In this document: positions 1 to 10,909 of the stretch, one piece after another
Position numbering within the stretch: position 1 is the stretch's first letter
How the letters are laid out: the number at the start of each line of letters is the position of its first letter
Assembly (NCBI GenBank): GCA_018398805.1
Contig: JAGFBZ010000289.1
Span: 4,977,001 to 5,041,000 of the forward strand
Direction of reading: 5' to 3'
DNA: 64,000 bases
Source of the DNA: Hirundichthys speculiger
Lineage: Eukaryota > Chordata > Actinopteri > Beloniformes > Exocoetidae
Notes under the pieces: model-generated
Databases searched by the model: none
Told to the model about the DNA's origin: nothing
What the model saw: the letters and a program-made list of their open reading frames with translations, nothing else
Made by a program: the position numbers and the translations under genes

Positions 1-1424
1 ACAGTCATTTAAATATTAGTCCATTCAACAGAAACTGTTGGATTCAGGAATCCTCGTCTTGCTCATCTTAACTATCCCTGCTTACGTTGAAATGAACTGC
101 AGTGTTGACTGAGAACCTCTGAGGGGTGAACTCATTTACTAGCGTCGACTCAGCCTCAGTTGTTCTTGTTCCAACATCAAAAACATGAAGAGCCCTAAAA
201 TGGTGTTTATCTCCTCTTTGACATCTGATGTTACCAGTTCAATTAACATGTGACAGAGGACACATTCAATAGAAATGACTGAAATGAGCCATCGATTTCA
301 GGTGATTTCACTTGCTTTACTTTCAAATATTAGGCTTTCAACAGCTTTTCAGCGAGAGGATCCAAGTATAACTTTCATAAAACCCCAGTAAAAAAATTAA
401 CAGCAGTTCAGTTCTTTTGTCTGTGCAAATTGCTGTAGGAAGTCAAATCTGTTTGTATAAACGACTACAGATTTCAGACTCAAGTGTGAGTGAAAGTTTC
501 ACATAAGTCATGTCTTTATGAAATATACACCCAGCTGAAGTTGATGGTAATGTCACTTTGGTGGAAATCTTCCTGACCCTTTGGTCATATTGGCTTCACT
601 GAAGAAAACCTTCAACTTGTACCTTTTTTTAATTTGTCATATTTGACAAAAAAAAGTGTTTTACTGAGATAAATTATGGCCAACTGAAAGATAGCAAGGC
701 TTTCTATTCTTTTAAACTTTTATCTAAAAAAAGTAAAATAAGGTAGACTTTGGTGGCATTTGTGGACAGTGATTCAAATATTTTAAGGAAGTATCTCTGC
801 TTTTCTTCCCCATACTGGAGGGTTATACTGCAAAGAAACTGGCAGCATAAATGTTTTTGGTGTTGTCTGGTTTGACAAAACCTACTGTTCAGCCTGAGAC
901 AATGAAGCATTAGGACTGATTCACGTTCGGTGCATCATGATGATGCAATTTATCAAACCTTCATTCCTTCAATCACAAGAGGACCAGGTTATTTTAATGC
1001 AAAAGTGTGAATTAAAACAAAACAAAAAAAAATGCACTGCTGCAACTCAAATTACTTAGAAAATGCTGGCAGAAAAATGTTTTTCTAGTCCTTTCTAGGT
1101 GTTAAAAGAAACACCATTAATGCTGTTCATAGATTTGCGCAGAAAGCTCTTAAATTTCATCATAATGCTCAAGAAACACATGCATCAGCTCTTTAAGAAC
1201 AAACATGTCAGCATGAAAAACAAATTAAACCTATTATGCATTCATGGTTTCCATGGTAACACAAAGCAAAGCCTACAGTTTCAGTGCAATGTGGTACAAT
1301 ATGTATAATATGGTGGCGTAACCTGTAATTCAGCAGGTTCCCATATTCTATTTACTCTGGTCAAAATGGTCAGTTTCTGGCTCAAGTTAGAATCCATGCA
1401 AGACCCGTATTACATTATTCAGTT
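1..1424. other. Non-coding stretch, nothing recognised
   Basis: AT-rich sequence with short A/T runs. The open frames are short, lack domain character and begin at arbitrary codons. It would be intron downstream of the SH3 exon if the gene continues to the left. Confidence 0.55.
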
Positions 1425-2290
1425 TAATCCAAAAATATATTATTCATCCCCAAAGGAAATTATCTGTTTAAGTCACATCAAAGAGTTTCTTTTAGATGGT
1501 TGTTGCTGTGGGCAGGAAGGATCTCCTGTAGCATCTGTGTAACAGTGAATCTAAAGAATCCTCTGACTGAAGACACTCTGATGCTCAGTCACTGTGTTGT
1601 GAAGAGGTTGTCAAGGGTTGTCCATTACATTCTTCATTTTAGGAAGTATCCTCCTTTGCAGAATCAGCTCCAGAGGCTCCAGAACAGAGCCAGCCTTATT
1701 CATCAGTTTATTCAGTTTCTTTAAGTCACTGGCTCTAATGCTGCTCCAGATGACTGCAGACAGGATTGAATTCTCCACAACAGACTTGTAGAAGATATGC
1801 AACATCTTGCTGAAGAACCTAAGCTCCCTTAGAAAGTAAAGTCTGTTCTGACCCTTCTCATAAACAGCATCTGGATCACCAGTCTAGTCTATTGTCCAGG
1901 TCAACGCTGATTTATACTCCTCCGCCACCTCCACTTCTACCATGATGAAAATACTGTTCGACTTTATTTTGGTCCTCCTAAAATCCACAATCATCTCCTT
2001 TGTCATATTCATATTCAAGATTAGAAGACTGTTCCCACACCATGCCACAAAGCGGTCCAACAGTTCTCTGCACTCAGTCTCTTGTCCATCACTGATGCAC
2101 CCCACAGCTGCAGAGTAATCTGAGTATTTTTGCAGATGACAGGACTCCGACTGGTACTGGAAGTCTGAGGTGTACAGAGTAAATGGTGAGAGCACAGCCT
2201 CCTGCAGTGCTCCTGTGCTGCTGACCACCTGCTCAAACACACGTCTCCATTCAGTCTCACAAACTGGTCTGTTTGTCAGGAAGCCAGAAA
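1425..2290 (-). mobile_element. 5'-truncated L2/CR1-like LINE, decayed
   Basis: Minus-strand fragment of a non-LTR retrotransposon, covering the C-terminal half of the reverse transcriptase and the 3' end. Visible pieces are a B-box-like stretch (STGALQEAVLSPF, canonically GAPQGTVLSPF), the LYTSDFQY and DRFVAWC blocks, the KEMIVDFRR block, and a later block ending in MDNP (1611-1805). The 3' end near 1430-1465 reads, on the minus strand, CCTTTGGGGATGAATAA, a typical tail of these LINEs. The catalytic loop, expected as FSDDSA or FADD, reads YSDYSA, so an essential Asp is lost. One frame break separates 1884-2240 from 1611-1805. The 5' end is missing from about 2290, the usual outcome of incomplete target-primed reverse transcription. 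Clade (L2, Rex1 or relative) is inferred by motif only. Confidence 0.8.
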
Positions 2291-2317
2291 TCCAGGCACA
2301 ATCATGACTTTCTGTCT

Positions 2318-2612
2318 TCTGTTGTGCTGGAGTTCTTTTTGTGTTAAAAGGTTTTTCTTCCTCTTCACTGTCACCCAGTGAATGGCCATAATGGGGGATT
2401 AAATCAAAGTGAAGATTTAATGCAACTTTTTTTTTTTTTTTTTTAAGAAACTGGCATTAAATACCATTATACTGAACTGAAGAGAATTGGACTGATTTGG
2501 ATTATACTGAACTGGATGGAACTGGACTTGAATTAAGTTTATTCACTTCTTAAAGTACCCTGTGGGGACTTTTGCTATGAATTGGCGCTATACAAATAAT
2601 TTAAAAAGAAAA
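2318..2612 (+). repeat. SINE-like interspersed repeat with L2-type 3' tail
   Basis: Starts near GTTGTGCTGGAGTTC followed by a TTTTTCTTCC block, and ends with AATTGGCGCTATACAAATAA. This resembles a common fish repeat whose last part is shared with L2-type LINEs (GGCGCTATATAAATAA). The middle holds a degenerate ATTATACTGAACTGGA motif written about twice. It abuts the LINE fragment on its left. The family name is not certain. A more decayed copy seems to be present at 39391-39625. Confidence 0.55.
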
Positions 2613-3785
2613 ACAAAAGAGAACAAAAAATAAATATACCACTGTTTGCAAATATAAAAGAATCATGCCTGAGGAGAGTGATTAAGGTAAACATTAATTT
2701 ACAAGTTTTTCCTTTCTTCTTGTGTCAGTGCACTCAACTCAAACCAGCCAAGCAAAAACAGGCACTTATGTCCAAACTGAATACAGATCAACAGTCATAC
2801 CTACTTGATATACTGATACTCCGTGTTAATACTGCATAAAATTTCAACATGCATGGTCTTAATTGACATGTCTACATGTTTTGCTAAGATTTTAATATGT
2901 ATATGATATAATGTTGCAATTGACTGAGAGGAATTTATTATCTTTGTTGTTCACCGAACACACCCACACACTTGATCGTGAAGTGTTTTTGCCTCTGCTG
3001 CTACATTCCTCACAGGAAGGTCTCAGACCATTGCAGGATGGCAGTGATAATGCGGCTAAACGACTGTGTATCAGTCATACTGAGCAATTACCTCTCACAC
3101 TGAGAAAAACAATATCACACACACTGGCTATGCATGACTACACGCATATAGCACACCATGTGTCTGAGTTTATGACTTCATGTAATCTTCAGTCAAGAAC
3201 CCTTTGATTATCTCAACCCTCAAATACAAAATAATCTGAACTATTGATCTCTCATCATTATCTGCCTGTGGGGGTCTGACTTGCCTTAGGACATCTACAA
3301 CAGAGTGTACTACACAATAATGTGATAACCTCTCTCTTGTGGCCTCTGCAGAAACCCTTCAAAGTACAGACACACAGTGGATACTGGTTGTTAAGTCCAG
3401 CACAAATGAGCTGGAACAGCGGGATCAAAATTAAAAGCTTTGAGGAACATAACTGTAGAATAGAATACAAATAACTGCTTAAAACTAACAAACCTTGTTA
3501 ATTTTTTTTGTCCAAGGGCCATCTTTCCTATTTCTTCATGACCATTTCTATCTTTTTCAATGCAAATTCAGTGATTAAAAATAGGGAGTATTTAAAAATA
3601 CAAAAAGTGGATGTGATCTATGAATCATATTTATGAGGGTTTGAGCCCTGAAAATTAGAAAACATATGCAAGGCTGTGGATTAATTTTTAAGAAAACTGA
3701 ACTAAAAGCCACTTGAAAACCTGAAAACACCACCGAGACACACCACCACTTGAAGTAAACATGTTCCACCTCTCTTCATCTGCAG
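2613..3785. other. Non-coding stretch, nothing recognised
   Basis: No domain-like frames, no element ends seen. The frame at 2911-3207 has no recognisable composition or motif. Confidence 0.5.

Positions 3786-3823
<38 letters not shown>
3786..3823 (+). repeat. (TGA)n microsatellite
   Basis: About 12.7 perfect TGA units in 38 bp. Confidence 0.97.
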
Positions 3824-4496
3824 CTCCGTAAACACTTAAGAATGTGAGTGTAAGACATCCTGACAAACAGTCATGAAAGCCTATGCTACATTTGGTTTCT
3901 GGGCGAGGGACTGAAAAAAGCTAATATTTGTTTGACATCCAAGCAGAAAAATGCTGTGTGGGATAAAAATACTTCAGGTTCTGCAACTGTCTGCAACAGG
4001 AAATCCAGATTCACACGAAAAAAATCAGGTTTGACAGGAACGGAAGAGGAAAGACACAATTGTTTTTTTGCTGATCACATAACTGTGGCAACAACACAGA
4101 CATTACCAATTAACAAAAATAAAATAACATTTAATGAGTCTATCAGCTCTTAGACTATGGAGCTTGCAGACTGGATTTGTTGGCTCTTTCTTTCTTTAAC
4201 CCTGTTTTCAAGGGTCTGGTTTACGTGAACAGAACCAATCTGGACTGTAGAGTCAGTGCTCGTTAATTATTAGTGAATAACAACCAGTCTGCTCGTATGC
4301 GACAGGTAAGTGTTTTCTTTCGCTGCTGTATTTCTAATGTTGTGGAGCAATTTCTCACATCTCCACATTGATTCATCCTTCCCTGTGAATATTTTTAGAC
4401 ATTCAGTCTGCGTCTGAACTAATAACAGTGTCCTCAGAGTGGCCTGTGTGTTTGTATAGTGTGTGTGTTTGTATAGTGTGTGTGCATATGTGGTAC
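3824..4496. other. Probable intron downstream of the SH3 exon
   Basis: On the minus strand this follows the exon's 3' splice junction. It begins with a donor GTACCACATATG and then an imperfect CA/TG-rich tract (about 4454-4490 on the plus strand). No next coding exon is visible here. Confidence 0.6.
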
Positions 4497-4772
4497 CTTG
4501 CTGAAGGCCAGACAGTCTTTATCCTGGTCTTTGTCTTTGACCTCAAAGTCATACAGCGCTTTACCCTGGGGTGGAGTTTGACTCAGCGGACGGAGCAGCT
4601 GGATGTAACTCGCTGGCAAGAAACCATGGCAACCATTGAGCTCCCCGTGGTACCAGTTGTCATCCACCTTGCGCCGTAGGATGATGATGTCACCCTTGGA
4701 AAACCGAAGGTCACCTGGTTCCTTGCCCTCATAGGAGTAGAGTGCTTTTCCACAAGGCAGCGCTGGGATATT
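4497..4772 (-). CDS. sh3rf3: Internal exon of POSH-family E3 ubiquitin ligase (SH3RF3-like): SH3 domain 1 and start of SH3 domain 2
   Basis: A 276-bp exon of exactly 92 codons. On the minus strand it is preceded by an acceptor (TTTTACAG) and followed by a donor (AAG|GTACC), phase 0 at both ends. Residues 10-60 form a complete SH3 domain: ALYSYEG start, acidic EPGDL and F-S-K-G-D-I in the RT loop, the N-W-Y tryptophan at residue 40, and the GFLPASYI end with its conserved Pro and Tyr. Residues 72-92 open a second SH3 ([12 protein letters not shown]...CLAFSK) cut by the intron. POSH proteins are RING-type ubiquitin ligases with four SH3 domains; they act as scaffolds for Rac/JNK signalling. [17 protein letters not shown] and KDQDKDC fit SH3RF3 better than SH3RF1 from memory. 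SH3RF1 is the alternative. No RING exon is visible in this window. Confidence 0.9.
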
Positions 4773-6129
4773 CTGTAAAACGCATGGAAGCAGCAGGTAG
4801 TCTCGGACGGACACTGAATTGTAGTTGCTTTTAAACAGACATCAATACAACACAGTGAACGTGTCTTTAGACATCTTACGATAGAGAAAGCCAGATATTG
4901 CTACATGGTGATAAATCTCTTTCCTTGGTTGTGGCCAAGGACAGATTAAGGCAGTGAAGTTCTTTATGCACCAGAATCAAAAATGTAACCCTTCCAGCAT
5001 AAACCTTTTAAGTCCTATCCTATAAACTACAACATAACCTGCCTAATTCAGGCAAAACATAATTCAAAAAGGTTATGAGGCCCCACACTGGAGCTTATTG
5101 TGGAAATATTTTTTTGTGACATGGTCTTCATGAAAAGTGTCCATTTTTATTTTTTATTTTTTTTATAATGAAATGTGGTTTCATTAGAAGCTATGAATTG
5201 TGCCTTTGTGCTATGTTATGAACTACGATGTGACCAAGAAAAAAAATACATTAAACAGTTGAGCTTTGACTTTCATTTTCATTTTAATATTTGTGATATA
5301 TTAGAAGGAGGAGGCATATGATGCATGGACTCCTGCAGAGATAAATGTATTAATCGAAAAAAAAGCCTGGGAGCAAACAGGTTCTGAAGAAACTCAAAAC
5401 TGTTTTTAAATCCAATATGTTGCTAAATGCTGGCCCTGGAGACCAATTTGTAGAGCTTGGATAGTTGGGCATGAACTCCAAGGTTCATTTTATTCCCCTC
5501 AGCAGTATATGAGATATGACTGGTTATTAAAATGTTTGGCAGGTAATTGCTGCTCCTACCTTGGGCCAAACATAGTAATTTTGAAAATGACAGAGCAGTG
5601 TTAGGCACGACTCCCCGGAGTTTCATCAGACTCAGGTCTGTGGTGGCTCACTTATCACATGTAAGGGACAGGCATGCACAGCTCCATTCACCCAAATCCA
5701 AAACGGATATGGATGCCAGGTGTAGAAAACTACTACAATGTTACAATGAATGTGAGTTGAAGTTCTATATACAAAACCTTGACATGAATAGTAAACATCC
5801 AATCATGGTTTAGGCTTGTTTCACATACACGTACTGTATTTGATGAAAAAAAAAATTATATAGAATAATGATCTCCATTTAGATTACCATTTTGAAACCT
5901 TCAGACATAATTTCATTGTTATTAACACGTTTCGAAACAAATATTACATGACCATTCACATAAACTGAAACACATGCATGCCAGTGCAAACTGTCTAGGT
6001 GCTTTGCTGTTAGAAAAAGTTGTTATTGCTCGTGTTGTACTGTCATTCATTGAAATATTAACATGGGGTCTGTGTGGATTTATACATTTTTGTCATGGTC
6101 TGGGGCGGCCATGACAGCCATTTTGGGTT
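4773..6129. other. Probable intron upstream of the SH3 exon
   Basis: Non-coding AT-rich sequence between the SH3 exon acceptor and the 3' end of the large LINE. No exon or repeat family recognised. Confidence 0.55.
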
Positions 6130-6333
6130 CTTTCATGTTATTATTATTTTATTATTAAGCCTTTATTTAACCGGGTCGATCCCGTTGAGGTACAACGACA
6201 TCTTTTCCAAGAGAAGCCTGGCCAAGACAGCAGCCAAAAACAGTTACAAGACCATGACAAATAAGCACAAACATACAAGTCCACTTGTGCATTCAAAACA
6301 TTAAAATGGTAAAAAGAATAAAATCAAAGGTTT

Positions 6334-7600
6334 TCAGTTAAAACAAGTGCAATTTTGGTGTGAAGCAGCTTCAAGGTTTCTAATAAAATTCTTAAAAGTT
6401 CCAAGACCGATACGGTCTTTCAAGAACAGCATGTTCTGCAGAGAGTTCCTGGAAGCAGGGGCAGAGTACTTGAAACTGTGTTTCCCTAACACAGAGCAAA
6501 CTTTGGGCACATTTAGTAAATAAAAATCGTTGGAACGCAGGCCGCAATTGCAATTAGTTTTAGAAATATATTCACTGAGGTAGTGGGGCAGTAGACCCAA
6601 AATTACTTTATAAATAAAAATATACCAATGTGAAAGGCGCCATGCTGCCAGAGAGGGCCACTCCACTCGAGCATATAGAGTGCAGTGGTGAGTGAGGGCT
6701 CTACAACCTGTAACAAACCTTAAAGCGCTATAGTACACAGAATTTAAATCAACATAAACAGTTCGCAGGAGCGTTCATGTATAAAAGATCACCATAATCA
6801 AGTACAGGGAGGAAGGTAGCAGCAACCAATTTTTTTCTGGCAGCAAAAGAAAAACACGACCTGTGACGAAAAAAGAATCCAACTTTTAACTCTCATCTTT
6901 TTACTAGGTTTTGTACATGCAATTTAAAAGATAGTCGGTCATCGATTAAAATTCCAAGATACTTGTAAGAAGGGACATGCTCAATTTCACACCCCTGTAA
7001 AGATAAAATGCTAGGAGAAGGTTCATTTGTCTTTCTGCCATTAGAAAATATGATGAGTTTGGTTTTTTCGGCATTTAGTACAAGTCTTAGGTCAAATAGT
7101 TGATGTTCTAATAGGTTAAATGCAGTCTGTAACTTCATTAGAGATACGACAAGGGTGGAGCCACAACAATAAATTACTGTGTCGTCTGCATAGAAATGAA
7201 GTTTAGCATCAGGAATATTACTGCGGCCATTGTATTCACATAGATGAGAAACAATATTGGCCCTAAAACTGATCCCTGGGGCACACCAGTCGAAAGATTT
7301 AATAAGGATGATGAGCTGCCTTTAAAACAAACACATTGCTTTCTGTCAGAGAGATAGTTATCGAACCAGCCAACAGCTTGTTCAGATCTCAAGCAGCCGT
7401 TGCTTCAAAATAAAGTGGTCCACGATGTCAAAGGACTTAGAAAGGTCAACAAAAAGGGCTGTACAAATATTTTTGTGATCTAATAAATCTATTACATCAT
7501 TGGTGAATTTGAGAGAGGCTGTAATAGTGCTGTGTTGTTTCCTGAAACCAGATTGATATGGCGAGAGAATATTGTTGGAACTGAGGAAATCCTTCAATTG
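6334..7600 (-). pseudogene. LINE reverse transcriptase and C-terminal region, frameshifted
   Basis: Pieces in different frames read in order on the minus strand. 7597-7382: SPYQSGFRKQHST and FVDLSKSFDIVDH, the palm A motif with its first catalytic Asp. 7392-7174: GWFDNYLSDRKQ and STGVPQGSVLGPILF, motif B. A short piece in another frame spells FYADDTVIY with the catalytic YADD at 7181-7192. 7138-6893: LNAEKTKLIIFSN and PSYKYLGILID. 6738-6334: a C-terminal block rich in W and Y, starting MYYSALRFVTGCRALTHH, followed by a CxN-type region. The RT catalytic residues survive but the frame changes at each junction. This would have copied the element's RNA at a nicked target site. Confidence 0.85.
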
Positions 7601-7838
7601 ATCATTAAGCCTTCAAGGACCTTTGAAAGAATGCACAATTTAGAAATGGGTCGGTAGTTATTTAAACATGTAGGGTCCCCTCCTTTTAACAGTGGTACGA
7701 CATAGGCAACCTTCCAAGTGTCTGGAATGCAATTAGTCGTGATCGTAAGATTAAAAAGACACTGGAGGGGTCTAGCAATAAAATCAGCTGCTTACTTTAA
7801 AAAGTATGGTTCCATATGATCAGGGCCTGCAGATTTAG

Positions 7839-8675
7839 TCATATCAAGAGAAAGAAGTGCTCTGTGGACCTCTTCAACTGAGAACAACCTAAAGTTAAAG
7901 GAGAGTTGACCTGCAGACCTGTATGACCGGCATCGGCAGCAGAAGGCACAGAATTAGAAACCTGTGTGCTAGTTGGGAAAGACCTAGAGAACAGGGAACC
8001 AGATGCAACGAAATGCTTATTAAAAGAGTCGAGTATAGAATTCCTATCTGTAATGGTTGTGGTGTCATCAACTATACAAGATGGTAGTTCACTATGATTA
8101 TCAGTGGCTGAAATAGAACTGATCACTTTCCAGAATTTCTTCGAGTCATTTAAGTTTTTGGTTATTGCTGAGAGATAAAAATTAGACTTGGCTTTTTTGA
8201 TAAGAGATGTAAAACGATTTCTCAGTTGCCTAAAAATTTGCCTATCAGCCTCAAGACCGGTCTTTCTAGCCTTGGCCCAGGCCAGGTTTCTGTTATACCG
8301 AAGCTCAGCTAAATCAGGAGTAAACCATGGATTGTCCCTCCCTTTAAACTTGTATTTCTTAAAAGGAGCATGCTTGTCAATCAATACAGAAAAACCATCA
8401 GAGAAAAATTTCCATGCAGATTCTACATCATTAATTAGTTCAATGTGTCACCAATTAAAATGATAAAGATCTTTCAAAAACCCCTGTTCAACAAAGGCTT
8501 TCATGTTACGCTTAATTAAAATATGGGGTTTAGTTTTAGGGACCTTGCCATTTCTGACAGCAGCAACCACACAATGGTCACTTATGTCATTTGCAAAGAC
8601 ACCTGACATAGAGTACTTGTGTGGAGCATTAGTCAAAACCAAGTCAATCAAAGATGATTTATCAGGAAATTTCAA
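7839..8675 (-). pseudogene. LINE endonuclease end and endonuclease-RT linker
   Basis: Two in-frame pieces separated by a stop. 8675-8448 holds the last part of the APE endonuclease, with SSLIDLVLTN and NDISDHCVV, the conserved SDH motif of the active site. 8384-7839 is a basic linker beginning MIDKHAPFKKYKFKGRDNPWFTPDL, cut here to its key residues: the HAPFK and NPWFT motifs that commonly precede the RT in I/L2/CR1-type elements. It also has FWKVISSI, another common block. A frame change separates this from the upstream endonuclease piece near 8690-8740. Confidence 0.8.
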
Positions 8676-8689
8676 ATTAAGGTGCGTGG

Positions 8690-9667
8690 GGCCCTCAATT
8701 AGCTGTGTCAGGTTTAATGAAATGCAGATATCAGATTAAAAGTATCAGCTTTAGGACTAAGCCAATTCCAATTTAAATCATCAGTCAGTATTAATTCCTT
8801 GTATTTAAGGTCAGCTATAGACTCAATCAAGGAAGTTAGTGCATCAGCAGTAGCTGAAGGAGGTCTATAGCAACCAACCACAGTTAAGGAAAACCCATTT
8901 TAAACCTCAAGATTTATGGCTAAGCTCTCAAACTGTTTACTGACTGATTTGGATAGCAAAACATTTACATTAAATTTTGATTTACAGTAAATTGCAACAC
9001 CTCCTCCTTTCTTGGGACGATCAGCCCTAAATATGTTATAGCCATCAATAAAAATGGCTTTATCAGAGTGTGGTTTAGTGAGCCATGTTTCTGATAGAAC
9101 AATGACATCGGCAGTTGATTTCGCCCAAATGCGCAGCATATCAATCTTTTGTGGCAAACTACGAATATTTAAATGAGTAATTCCTAGCCCAGTCCTTTCT
9201 TTGAATTCAGAAGGTGTGTTACAGTTCGCAATACTAGGGCCTGGATTTGGATGTATACCAGATATTTAGAGTAAAAGTAGCAACAAGATTCTATTCCTAG
9301 TGGGTTCAAGGTTACTCTGCCCATCTATTTTGGAATGTAAACTGAAAATGAATATGACAAGAGGCTTATCTGAGCATACGAAATAAGTTTCTAAGACAGA
9401 GGTGCAAACAAGACGTAACCAATTAGCATAGTTGAATGGATCCACATATTTGTAAATTGAGACTTGATCATTTAGTTAACTAAAATAACTGATTGTTTGA
9501 GGATTTGGAATGAGTGGAGAAGGGTATACAATCACCGGTGTGCACTCCACTTGACAACTGGTAACCCCAAGGTCCCAGAGAGTTGCAGCAACAATCATGA
9601 GAATCATGAGAGGAAAATGCATTATTACCGTTTGAAGTTCAGTCTGTTTGAAGACAAGCTGCTGCAA
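8690..9667 (-). pseudogene. LINE N-terminal region with 2A-like motif and APE endonuclease
   Basis: One frame runs from about 9667 to 8900, interrupted by a stop at 9476-9478 and another at 9266-9268. A run of leucines (LLLLLL) just before the second stop is followed by SGIHPNPGP at 9236-9262, which has the NPGP core of 2A-like ribosome-skipping sequences. About 20 residues later the endonuclease begins: THLNIRSLPQKIDMLR, then VIVLSETWL (SETW, catalytic Glu) and FRADRPKKGGGVAIY. After the stop at 8900 a weakly readable piece has CYRPPSA and DLNWNW, the next endonuclease motif. 2A-like peptides are known in some APE-type retrotransposons. Whether this one ever worked is inference. Confidence 0.75.
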
Positions 9668-9760
9668 GGCTGATGAAGTCTTTCTGCTGCAAGACTGGTG
9701 GTAGCTAGCTGCTGCAGGGCTAGTGATAGCTAGCTGCTGCTAGTTATCACTAGCCTTGCT
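9655..9760 (+). repeat. CTGCTGC/GCTAGC tandem repeat with hairpin
   Basis: Short imperfect direct repeats of CTAGCTGCTGC with CTAGTGATAG. Positions 9718-9755 form an inverted repeat: 17-nt arms starting GGCTAGTGATA, one G-T mismatch, 4-nt loop. It sits between the LINE 5' end and the LTR-like sequence. Confidence 0.7.
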
Positions 9761-10188
9761 GCTTATGTTCTGTGTTAAGTTGGCGTCAATCCTTGTCTTT
9801 TGTGTCACCTGTTTCCGGTTTTACTTTGAAGGTCTGTCTTGTCTCCGTTGTTTTCAGTTTTACTTCCTTCCCTCTTGTTATCTTGATTGTCTGCACCTGC
9901 CTCTCGTTGGGTTCCCTGTTTATTTAAGTCTTGTAATCACCCCTGTCTGTGCTGAGGGGTATACTACGAAGCGAGATTAGAGGGTTAGCGAGGTATGTTG
10001 AGTCTAAAACCAGGATTTCCGGTACCACGAAGGTGGCTCTCTTTTAACCTGGCTAGATCACCATGGTAACTTACTCTTCAAACTTATCCTGGTCCGGAGG
10101 AGGTTATGTGCAGAGTTTAGGCTCAAATCGGCTCTAAAAAGCGCCGCCCTTTCACTTTCACCCAATCCTGTTGACCTGAGCGCCAGGA

Positions 10189-10545
10189 TTGTGCAATGGA
10201 GGGAGAGTATTCAAAGACCGGACTGATCCGCTGGCTTCCCATGACCATATTCTCTATGAACGCTATAGATTTCCAGTTGAGGGAATACGTTACATTTGTA
10301 ATCTGCTAGAGCCATATATTGGCAGCGCCACCAAACGCAGCCGTGCGCTCACAGTAGCGCAAACGGTGCGCGTTTCTTTGCGTTTCTTTGCCGCGGGAAC
10401 CTACATGCATTTAGTTGGTGATGCAGAAAATCTGAGCCAGAATACTGGAATAAAGGTTGTACTTGCTCTTACTAAACTGCTGAATATGTTTGTAGTATTC
10501 CCTGGCCATCTGCCCACGCTTCAAATAAAAGAAGCGTTTTACTAA
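10189..10545 (+). pseudogene. Harbinger transposase, N-terminal fragment (HARBI1-like)
   Basis: About 118 codons with the Harbinger signature: RVFKDRTDP, LYERYRFPVEGIRYIC, then ALTVAQTVRVSLRFFAAG, VGDAENLSQ and FPGHLPTLQIKEAFY. In full-length relatives this part is followed by a GCIDGTHI-type stretch carrying the first catalytic Asp, which is not present. The frame ends in a TAA immediately before a donor-like AG|GTAACA at about 10549, so the original gene may have had an intron here. The first codon of the open frame is TTG, not ATG, so the true start is unknown. Confidence 0.8.
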
Positions 10546-10648
10546 ATCAGGTAACATAAATTAATAGTCCATTATATTGATAATCAGTGTGACGTGGAAT
10601 TTCATGTGAAATGTTGTAATATAATTCATAGATTCCCCAGGATGATAG

Positions 10649-10678
10649 GGTACCTATTAAAGTGGCCGGTGAGTGTAT
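10649..10678 (+). repeat. Tc1-type terminal repeat inside the Harbinger element
   Basis: GGTACCTATTAAAGTGGCCGGTGAGTGTA closely matches the terminal sequence of a common fish Tc1 family. The opposite end of the same family starts at 63834 in this window (TACACTCACCAGCCACTTTATTAGGTA). No transposase lies next to it, so it is a solitary end left by deletion. Key blocks are TATTAAAGTGGCC and GGTGAGTGTA. Confidence 0.6.
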
Positions 10679-10909
10679 ATTGGTATCACAGATAATATTA
10701 AATCTTAAATTAATTTCACATAGATTTAGCAAAAAACTAAAGTGATTTTTATTTATCATCCATAATGGGACAGTCAGACCTACATAATGTTTAAATCTGC
10801 TGCATTAAGTTTAAAGTTTAAGCGCTCTAAAAGAGGGAGGGAGATTAATTAAGGTGTATTAAGTGGTGAAATAAATATAATTTACTGTGGCAAGAGACAC
10901 AGACTACAG

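Larger units (their letters stand above)
6130..9700 (-). mobile_element. Near full-length, broken APE-type non-LTR retrotransposon (LINE)
   Basis: Reading right to left, the element shows an N-terminal region, a 2A-like motif, an APE endonuclease, a linker, a reverse transcriptase with FVDLSKSFD, GVPQGSVLGP and YADD motifs, a C-terminal region and a 3' UTR. The 3' end carries, on the minus strand, CCCGGTTAAATAAAGG and then a TAATAATAAAATAATAATAA tail at about 6136-6160. The coding frame is broken by at least two stops and four frame changes, so this is a dead copy. The motif set fits the I/L2/CR1 group. I cannot fix the clade without alignment. The left boundary (3' end) is much better defined than the right one. 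Confidence 0.88.

Noticed and set aside
4430..4496. Continuation of the SH3 frame past residue 92 ([12 protein letters not shown]...)
   Set aside because: It lies beyond a canonical donor and reads through a CA/TG microsatellite-like tract; the family continues with a different sequence.
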